Shown here one piece after another: positions 23,087 through 27,796 of a stretch of 27,796 nt of DNA; positions within the stretch are counted from its first letter, which is position 1; each line of letters opens with the position of its first letter. Made by a program: the position numbers and the translations under genes. The stretch covers positions 1 through 27,796 of the IMG/VR virus record IMGVR_UViG_3300030106_006232. One strand, given 5' to 3'. The notes beneath the pieces are model-generated. The model was not told where the DNA came from and did not search any database. It saw only the letters and a list, made by a program, of their open reading frames with translations. This DNA comes from a virus.

Positions 23087-23787
23087 GTGACACACTGCCC
23101 ACAGTCGCAAACGAGAAGCAGATCGAGCTGCCCAACCAAGAGGAACGCGCGTTTGAGTTGGCGCAGCGCAGGGCCAAAGTGCTCGCCTCAAGCGAAATCG
23201 TCCCGAAGCAATTCCAGGGAAACGTCGCCAACTGCATGGTCGCGGAGAATTTCGCACTCCGCAGTCCGTTCGATGTGATGATGGTCATGCAGAACATGCA
23301 GGTGATTCATGGGCAGCCCTCGTTCAGCGCAAAGTTCCTGATTGGCTGCATCAACGCGAGCGGTCGATTCAGCCCACTCCAGTACAGAGTCGAAGGCGAC
23401 GGCATGAAGCGAACCTGCGTTGCCTGGGCAAAGTCGACCGAAACCGGCGACGTCGTCGAAGGACCGGCGGTTTCGATCCAGATGGCGCACGACGAAGGCT
23501 GGGCGACGAAGGCTGGATCCAAGTGGAAGACGATGCCCGACGTGATGCTCCGCTACCGAGCTGCGAGCTTTTTCGCGAGGACAATCTGCCCGGAGATCAT
23601 GCTCGGCATGTATACGCACGACGAGGTGTCCGAGATGTACGCGGCGCAGCCACCACGCTCTGCTGTCTCCGCACAGGAGGCACTCGAGCAGGCGCGGGAC
23701 GTGACCCCTGAGCCGGAGCCCGAGCCGGAGCCCGACCTGGTCGACGCCGCGTTCGAGCTCGAGGGCGAAGGCCCCGCCGAGCTCTAG
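23083..23787 (+). CDS. RecT-like ssDNA-annealing protein, 234 aa
   Basis: The RecT-family pattern is present throughout: FELAQRRAKVLASSEIVPKQ, VMMVMQNMQVIHGQPSFSAK, AHDEGWATKAGSKWKTMPDV and MLRYRAASFFARTICPEIM. The C-terminus is acidic with a Pro-Glu repeat (PEPEPEPEPD) and could interact with SSB or the exonuclease. It overlaps the exonuclease gene by 4 bp, making a two-gene recombination module. It anneals complementary ssDNA during phage recombination and replication. Confidence 0.9.
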   Translation: MSDTLPTVANEKQIELPNQEERAFELAQRRAKVLASSEIVPKQFQGNVANCMVAENFALRSPFDVMMVMQNMQVIHGQPSFSAKFLIGCINASGRFSPLQYRVEGDGMKRTCVAWAKSTETGDVVEGPAVSIQMAHDEGWATKAGSKWKTMPDVMLRYRAASFFARTICPEIMLGMYTHDEVSEMYAAQPPRSAVSAQEALEQARDVTPEPEPEPEPDLVDAAFELEGEGPAEL

Positions 23788-23792
23788 TTCTC

Positions 23793-23841
23793 AGCCCCGC
23801 CTCCCCTCCCCCTTTGCCCCAACCTCGTGGGGGGCGGGGCT
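23793..23841 (+). terminator. hairpin after recT
   Basis: AGCCCCGCC (23793-23801) pairs exactly with GGCGGGGCT (23833-23841) across a C/T-rich 31-nt loop, just after the recT-like stop. Only short T-tracts follow, so it may be a partial terminator setting lower excisionase expression. Confidence 0.45.
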
Positions 23842-23877
23842 CCCTTCTCACCTCACACATCACACAAAAGGCACACG

Positions 23878-24096
23878 ATGGACCCCAATGAGATCGACTT
23901 CTTCGTAAGGCTCCCAGAAGCCCTCAGAATCGCCGGAGGCGTGCATCGCAACACGCTCTACAAGTGGGTCGAGGAAGGCAAATTCCCGCCCTTCCACAGG
24001 CTCTCAGAGCGCGTGGTGGCATGGCGCCGCAGCGACCTGGACCGCTGGGTCGAGGAGCACCAGGCGGAGGGCGAAGAGGAGCTGAAGGCTGGCTGA
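23878..24096 (+). CDS. excisionase-like AlpA/MerR-type HTH protein, 72 aa
   Basis: ATG at 23878 has AAAAGG about 7 nt upstream. The protein has the AlpA/excisionase layout: RLPEALRIAGGVHRNTLYKW, EEGKFPPFHRLSERVVAWRR, and a helix SDLDRWVEEHQA. The EGKFPPF/VVAWRRSDLDRWV pattern is the hallmark. Such proteins bend att DNA and direct the integrase toward excision, or act as regulators. It lies immediately before the att-like region and integrase. Confidence 0.8.
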   Translation: MDPNEIDFFVRLPEALRIAGGVHRNTLYKWVEEGKFPPFHRLSERVVAWRRSDLDRWVEEHQAEGEEELKAG

Positions 24097-24100
24097 TTGT

Positions 24101-24216
24101 CTCAGTGACCCCCTGCTCCGAGCGTGCGCTTGCGAGGGGGGTTACTGAGAACTGATCCCTCGAGGCTCAGTGACCCCCCCCAGAAACAGCCGTTTTTTTG
24201 GGGGGGGTTACTGTGC
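24101..24216. repeat. two related hairpins with C-run/G-run arms
   Basis: CTCAGTGACCCCCT (24101-24114) pairs with AGGGGGGTTACTGAG (24135-24149), and CTCAGTGACCCCCCC (24166-24180) pairs with the G-run GTTACTGTG arm (24201-24215). The half-site GT(G/A)ACCCCC thus occurs four times in alternating orientation with a 65-bp period. Likely integrase arm or excisionase sites, or paired mRNA stems ending the early operon. Confidence 0.6.
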
Positions 24217-24336
24217 CTGGTCAGGGGTTTGAATCCCCGAGTCCCAGGTGAGTCTTTTTTTCCTTTTCGATTTTGTAACCCGCTGAAATCATTGACGATG
24301 CACGCCGGTTAAAAATCCCTCCCCCGCTACCACCTG

Positions 24337-24387
24337 AACGGCCACCTAGGTTTTTAGAGTTTGAAAGAACTCTCCTAGGTGGCCGTT
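24337..24387. repeat. long 20-bp stem-loop, attP element or bidirectional terminator
   Basis: AACGGCCACCTAGG (24337-24350) pairs perfectly with CCTAGGTGGCCGTT (24374-24387). Inside, after a TTTTT bulge, AGAGTT (24356-24361) pairs with AACTCT (24368-24373) around TGAAAG. The right arm runs into TTTTC. Stability and position suit a terminator isolating integrase from the early operon, or a recombination structure. Confidence 0.65.
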
Positions 24388-24477
24388 TTCATTTGGGTTT
24401 TCGGATTCCTGAGACTGCATGGGTTTGAATGAGTTTGTGCCGATTTGAACACAGAAACGGCGTTTTTTTCGTCAACC

Positions 24478-24527
24478 GAGTCCCCTGGTGAGTCCCCTGA
24501 AGGTCGATTAGGGTCCAGGGGACTCAC
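24478..24527. repeat. GAGTCCCCTG repeat cluster before integrase
   Basis: GAGTCCCCTG occurs directly at 24478-24487 and 24490-24499, and inverted at 24516-24525; GAGTCCCAGG at 24239-24248 is a degenerate upstream copy. The inverted pair can form a stem of 11-14 bp just ahead of the integrase ribosome site. Candidate integrase binding sites and a route for autoregulation. Confidence 0.55.
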
Positions 24528-24546
24528 TCGAAGGGGGGCGAAAACC

Positions 24547-25728
24547 GTGTTGACTGTGAAAGAACTGAGAGAGGCATACGCACAGGACAAGGAGTACACG
24601 ATCCGCGATAGCCTGGGCCTTTTCATCCTCGTGCGTCCCAATGGGACGAAGCGATGGAAGATGCGCTTTCGCCGCAAAGGCAGCCAGCACAGGCTAGACC
24701 TGGGCGCTTTCCCTGAAGTCGGTTTGGCGCAAGCGCGAAAGCTGAGAGACGAAGCGCGCTCCAAGATCTTGCAGGGGATCGACCCCCGGCCGCGCGAAGT
24801 CGCGCATGTCTACGTGCCCACGTTCGGCGAGATCGCAGACGAGTGGTTCAAGCAGCGCCAGCTGCACGAGTGGTCGCCTGGCCACTACGACAAGCGGCGA
24901 GCTCAGTACGAGCTGCACACGCGCCCTGCCCTGGGCGAGCGCCCCGTCGACCAGATCACCAGCGGCGAGCTCTTCGATTTCCTCGCAGCCATTGCCGTCG
25001 CTGGCGGAAAGGCCGAGGCCGCCAAGCGGCTCCGGGGCGACATCGAGAACATCCTCGCCCTGGCCAAGGTCAGGAACCTGATCGAGCACAACCCCGCCAC
25101 CGGAATCGGCTCCCAGCTTCCGACGCCCAAACCTGAGCACTTCCCCGCGATCATCGAGCCCAAGGCGTTCGGTGCCTTCCTGCGAGCTCTGCGGAACATG
25201 CCGAAGCGCAGCTACCCGCAGACAAGAATCGCCGCCCTCATCGCGCCCCATCTGGCGCTGCGGCCAAACGAGCTGTGTAAGGGGCGTTGGGACGAAGTCG
25301 ATTTCGACGCGGCCACCTGGGTGATCCCCAGCTCCAGGATGAAGGAGGGGCGCGACCTGGTCGTCCCGCTCTCGCGCCAGGTGCTTGAGCTGCTGGAAGA
25401 GCTGTACCCGTATTCGGGCCGCGACGAGTGGATCTTCCCCGGAGCCCGCGACCACAAGAAGCACATGTCTCTGATGACCATCGAACAGGTCTTCAACCGC
25501 CTGGGCTACGCGGGCGTGCAGTGCCCGCACGGCCTGCGAGCTTCGTTCAGAACGATGGCGGCCGAGCAGCTCGAGGAGGACGAGCGGTTCCTCGAGATGC
25601 AGGTCGGTCACGTGGTCAAGGACTCGAACGGTACAGCCTACAACCGCACCGCGTTTTTGAAGCAGCGGGTCGGCGTGATGCAGCGGTGGAGCGATTACCT
25701 CGATTTACTCGCCGCGAATAACGCCTAA
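24547..25728 (+). CDS. int: P4-type tyrosine integrase, 393 aa
   Basis: A GTG at 24547 gives MLTVKELREAYAQDK, the normal beginning of the DUF4102 arm-binding domain, with GGGGGG 9 nt upstream; a longer frame from a TTG at 24445 would run through the repeat cluster. The N-terminal domain (GLFILVRPNGTKRWKMRFRR, then LGAFPEVGLAQAR) is followed by a SAM-like core-binding domain (about 90-185) and the catalytic domain. The catalytic residues are all present: Arg239, Lys266, His328, Arg331, His355 and Tyr365. P4-type integrases often target tRNA genes. It is the last strongly recognisable rightward gene. Confidence 0.93.
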   Translation: MLTVKELREAYAQDKEYTIRDSLGLFILVRPNGTKRWKMRFRRKGSQHRLDLGAFPEVGLAQARKLRDEARSKILQGIDPRPREVAHVYVPTFGEIADEWFKQRQLHEWSPGHYDKRRAQYELHTRPALGERPVDQITSGELFDFLAAIAVAGGKAEAAKRLRGDIENILALAKVRNLIEHNPATGIGSQLPTPKPEHFPAIIEPKAFGAFLRALRNMPKRSYPQTRIAALIAPHLALRPNELCKGRWDEVDFDAATWVIPSSRMKEGRDLVVPLSRQVLELLEELYPYSGRDEWIFPGARDHKKHMSLMTIEQVFNRLGYAGVQCPHGLRASFRTMAAEQLEEDERFLEMQVGHVVKDSNGTAYNRTAFLKQRVGVMQRWSDYLDLLAANNA

Positions 25729-25750
25729 CCTTCCCTCCGGGAGGTGCGCA

Positions 25751-26050
25751 ATGGACGCATTTGACCAAACCAGAGCCGCGAAGTGGCGAGCTGGCCGCGA
25801 GGAGCGCGGGCTCTGCGACGACGACCCCTTTGAAGGGAACCCGCTCGCAGAGCTGCTGCAGGAGTTCGAGGACAGCGCGAACTACCTGGAGGAGGCCCTT
25901 CGCCAGGGGCTGATCTGCGCGGAAGAGGCGCGCTTCGGCATCGCGCGAGCTCGTGAGAGCTGGGTGTGGGCTCAGTCGCGAATGGTGAGCGCAGACCGCG
26001 TCTCGACCCAGCAGCGAGCTCCGCAGGAAAGCGGCTTATCAGGCCGGTAG
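25751..26050 (+). CDS. hypothetical protein after integrase, 99 aa
   Basis: ATG at 25751 has a good GGGAGG, which itself lies in a CCTCCGGGAGG mini-palindrome. The protein is acidic and helical: MDAFDQTRAAKWRAGREERG, LAELLQEFEDSANYLEEALR. The last 79 bp overlap, tail to tail, the leftward 80-aa gene, and the corresponding C-terminus (SADRVSTQQRAPQESGLSGR) looks unstructured. No family recognised. Confidence 0.6.
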   Translation: MDAFDQTRAAKWRAGREERGLCDDDPFEGNPLAELLQEFEDSANYLEEALRQGLICAEEARFGIARARESWVWAQSRMVSADRVSTQQRAPQESGLSGR

Positions 26051-26214
26051 ACCGTCTCTGCGGGGCCGTCGATCTCGACTGCGTTGCCGCGGTAGGTCTT
26101 GCCGCCGCACTTGACGGTAAACACCTCATCGCGTGCGCCGCTCTTCTGGTTTGCGCGGATCACGTGCTGGTTCACATGCACGCGCTTGATCTTGCCGGCG
26201 TCGAGAACCTGCAT
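25972..26214 (-). CDS. conserved phage hypothetical protein, 80 aa
   Basis: ATG at 26214 overlaps the metallopeptidase stop (TGATG) and has AGGTGGG upstream. The sequence KIKRVHVNQHVIRANQKSG, VEIDGPAETVYRPDKPLSCG and ARCWVET is a pattern I recall from small conserved phage proteins near late genes, so it is likely real despite the convergent overlap with the rightward 99-aa gene. It looks all-beta. Function unknown. Confidence 0.65.
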   Translation of the reverse strand: MQVLDAGKIKRVHVNQHVIRANQKSGARDEVFTVKCGGKTYRGNAVEIDGPAETVYRPDKPLSCGARCWVETRSALTIRD

Positions 26215-26582
26215 CAGTCCCACCTGTACGTCCGGCTATCCAGAGAACCGTGATGCTCGTAGGCATCCATCATCCGCCCGTACACTCTCCAAAACTTGTC
26301 GCCGTGCCGCAGGCCCAGGCCCTCGTTCCAAAGCGCGACATGGGCGGCTTCGTGGATAGTCGTCTCAAGGGCCTGGCTGTACGTACGGCACCCCGCCTGG
26401 CTGATCTGAATCGTCAGCTTGCCGCGCACCTCGAGCGTTTGCCCAAACGTCTGCTCGCCCTTCCCCTCCTCCCAGTCGATCGTCTCCATCCACTCGAATC
26501 GGCAGGCGGGAAGGTCGAACTCCTCCTTCAGCCAGCGCATGACCTGGATGCAGCGGTCGCGGCGATTGCGCGCTTTAGGCAA
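26214..26582 (-). CDS. HExxH metallopeptidase (SprT-like), 122 aa
   Basis: The zinc site is explicit: TTIHEAAHVALWNEGLG carries HEAAH (two His and Glu), and HGDKFW about 15 residues on could supply the third ligand. The N-terminal half has a beta sheet typical of SprT/WLM-like minigluzincins (CRFEWMETIDWEE, QTLEVRGKLTIQIS). The TTG start at 26582 overlaps the phosphoesterase stop and has GGGAG upstream. Likely targets include DNA-protein crosslinks or phage assembly proteins. The start codon is less certain than the family. Confidence 0.75.
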   Translation of the reverse strand: MPKARNRRDRCIQVMRWLKEEFDLPACRFEWMETIDWEEGKGEQTFGQTLEVRGKLTIQISQAGCRTYSQALETTIHEAAHVALWNEGLGLRHGDKFWRVYGRMMDAYEHHGSLDSRTYRWD

Positions 26583-27639
26583 AGATTGTCTCCCTCGACT
26601 CGATCGTGTTCGTCTCGTGGTCGACGTAGATCAGGCTCTGGCTCGGCGGTTCCGGGGCGAACCCGCTGTCGTAGCTGTAGCCGTTGGGTCCGCAGGTGCA
26701 GCCATTCTCGGAGAACGCCATCGAGCTTGTGCGCATGAACGAGTCTGTATGGCGATGGCCCTGGACCCAGAGCTGAAATCGCAGGTGCTGCTGCATCTCA
26801 GCTAGCCAACGCCAGGGGGGCGTGCGAAGGCCGCAGGCCGTGGTCTTTACATTCGCCTTCTTCGCGTGCCCGTGGTGGAACGCGGTGCGAAACTCGCCGA
26901 CCTGGCTCACAGCGTAATAGCTGGGCTCGATGTGCCACTCCCAATCCCCGAAGTCCCGCGCCAGGCGGTGGGCGATTGCGACGTCGTAGCTGCGCCTGGC
27001 CGCCAGGCCTGCCTGCATCTGCGGCGTGTCGCGATCGTGGTTCGAGACTGAGACGACAACGCGCACCGGGAGGTCGAGCTTCGCCTGCAGGTGCTGGTGC
27101 TCCTGGTGGCGCATTTTGTAGGTGAGCTCCATCTCCTCGAGCGGAGTCTCTTCAACGAATGCGGAGAGCAGGCCGTCGTGCATGTCCCCGTTGACCAGGT
27201 CGTCGCCGCCCTGCCAGTAAGTCAGGTGCACGAGCTCGGCGTCGCGCGCCTTGCGCTTCAGGCTCGCGATCATCTGATCGTGGCAGGCGCGGATTCGCTC
27301 GTGCCCCACCGTCGGATCGTGCTTGTTAATCGGGAGGTCGATCAGCTCGCGCCAGTGCGTGTCTGAGCTGCAGAAGATCGCGCTCAGGCGTCGCTTGCCC
27401 TTCCGCCTGGGGATTCGGGCCGCCTTGGGCTCCGCCGCCTCGTGGGCGATCTCAAGCGCTTCGACCGCAGACCGCAGCGTCGCGATCTCCTCATCCTGCT
27501 GTTTCAGGAAGGCGCGCAGGCGTCGGATCTCGAGACGCTCGCGCTGATTCAGATGCGCGCGGACGCCGCTGATCCCGTTGCCGGCCAGGACGGCCTCGGC
27601 CTCGTCGAGGATCGCTTCGACATCGTCGTCAGTCGGCAT
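26575..27639 (-). CDS. calcineurin-like metallophosphoesterase with coiled-coil N-terminus, 354 aa
   Basis: Residues about 1-85 are a charged coiled coil (RERLEIRRLRAFLKQQDEEI). The phosphoesterase core then shows its metal ligands in order: FCSSDTHWRE (D-x-H), YWQGGDDLVNGDMHDG (GGDD in place of GD), VVSVSNHDRDT (NHD), FHHGH and VQGHRHTDSF (GHxH). All sites appear intact. Substrate unknown; related phage enzymes are thought to act on nucleic acids or nucleotides. ATG at 27639 has GAGG upstream and overlaps the preceding gene by 11 bp. Confidence 0.82.
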   Translation of the reverse strand: MPTDDDVEAILDEAEAVLAGNGISGVRAHLNQRERLEIRRLRAFLKQQDEEIATLRSAVEALEIAHEAAEPKAARIPRRKGKRRLSAIFCSSDTHWRELIDLPINKHDPTVGHERIRACHDQMIASLKRKARDAELVHLTYWQGGDDLVNGDMHDGLLSAFVEETPLEEMELTYKMRHQEHQHLQAKLDLPVRVVVSVSNHDRDTPQMQAGLAARRSYDVAIAHRLARDFGDWEWHIEPSYYAVSQVGEFRTAFHHGHAKKANVKTTACGLRTPPWRWLAEMQQHLRFQLWVQGHRHTDSFMRTSSMAFSENGCTCGPNGYSYDSGFAPEPPSQSLIYVDHETNTIESRETIFA

Positions 27640-27796
27640 CGAGCAGCCTCACAACAATCGGCTTTGCGACCTGGGGCGAGACGCTCGGCCCGCCCAGGGC
27701 TCGCTGAGACGCCGCATGCAAATGCGCGAACGCGCGGCCCTCGGCCAGGCCCCGGCGCATCACCTCGAGATACGTAGCGCCGTCCTCGGGGTGCTC
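27629..27796 (-). CDS. partial hypothetical protein, C-terminal 55 aa
   Basis: An open leftward frame enters from the right edge and stops at 27629, overlapping the phosphoesterase start by 11 bp. Visible residues include DGATYLEVMRRGLAEGRAFA, then HLHAASQRALGGPSVSPQ, ending VVRLLDAD. Mostly helical with a Pro/Ser linker. Too little is present to assign a family. Confidence 0.6.
   Translation of the reverse strand, partial: EHPEDGATYLEVMRRGLAEGRAFAHLHAASQRALGGPSVSPQVAKPIVVRLLDAD

Larger units (their letters stand above)
24097..24546. other. non-coding repeat-rich region, attP candidate
   Basis: There is no credible gene between excisionase and integrase. The segment holds two related hairpins (24101-24216), a T-arm-like hairpin (24216-24248) with a T-run at 24255-24261, a tRNA 3'-end-like stretch ending CCA at 24332, a long stem (24337-24387), and three GAGTCCCCTG copies plus a degenerate one. 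Dense short repeats beside a tyrosine integrase are what an attP with arm-binding sites looks like. The crossover core cannot be fixed without the host sequence. Confidence 0.55.

Noticed and set aside
24222-24332. Complete tRNA gene
   Set aside because: Only T-arm or 3'-end-like pieces are present; no acceptor 5' strand, D-arm or anticodon arm could be found.
24445-24546. Longer integrase start at TTG 24445
   Set aside because: It would translate through the repeat cluster and add 34 residues before the normal DUF4102 beginning; GTG 24547 has its own ribosome site.
24694-25611. 305-codon leftward open frame
   Set aside because: Antisense of the integrase, which has all catalytic residues.
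1-27796. CRISPR array, insertion sequence, phage RNA polymerase, or diversity-generating retroelement
   Set aside because: No spaced direct repeats, transposase, single-subunit RNA polymerase or reverse transcriptase was recognised. The BPP-1-like head order makes a retroelement worth looking for outside the window, but nothing here supports one.

Overview
The window is a 27.8-kb piece of a temperate tailed phage with podovirus-type virion genes, probably infecting a GC-rich proteobacterium. No host gene and no complete tRNA is present, so the host is inferred only from base composition, frequent GTG/TTG starts, and a head-gene order resembling Bordetella phage BPP-1 (portal, Bbp19-like protein, scaffold, capsid, cement protein).

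Layout. (1) Positions 19218 down to 1 form one leftward operon of 25 tightly packed genes: winged-helix and replication-type proteins, a small PD-(D/E)XK nuclease, a run of tiny zinc-ribbon and HTH proteins, a small-terminase candidate, large terminase, portal, Bbp19-like protein, scaffold, major capsid, cement protein, tail tubular A- and B-like proteins, internal virion proteins, and a giant protein of at least 1160 residues that runs off the left edge. (2) Positions 19219-20642 are the control region. Two HTH regulators face each other tail to tail with a 4-bp overlap, and each is divergent from one of the two operons. The control regions share an exact 10-bp sequence and contain many TTTCGC motifs. 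(3) Positions 20643-24096 are the rightward early operon: eight very small genes chained by ATGA or GTGA overlaps, then RecE-like exonuclease, RecT-like annealing protein and an excisionase-like HTH protein. (4) Positions 24097-24546 are a 450-bp non-coding, repeat-rich segment that is the best attP candidate. (5) A P4-type tyrosine integrase (24547-25728) and a small rightward gene follow. (6) Leftward genes fill the right end: an 80-aa phage protein, an HExxH metallopeptidase, a calcineurin-like phosphoesterase and a partial gene entering from the right edge.

Reading of the whole. The excisionase, non-coding region and integrase are uninterrupted. The leftward genes at the right edge point the same way as the virion operon leaving the left edge. 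This fits a circular or circularly permuted, non-integrated phage genome in which the late operon wraps round and ends against the integrase. Most likely the repressor-type genes at 19.3-20.5 kb decide between lysogeny and lytic growth, RecE/RecT process or recombine phage DNA, integrase and excisionase handle integration, and the leftward operon replicates, packages and builds the virion. The least conventional parts are the convergent two-regulator switch, the structured att region, the chain of unassigned early mini-genes and the giant polyvalent virion protein.
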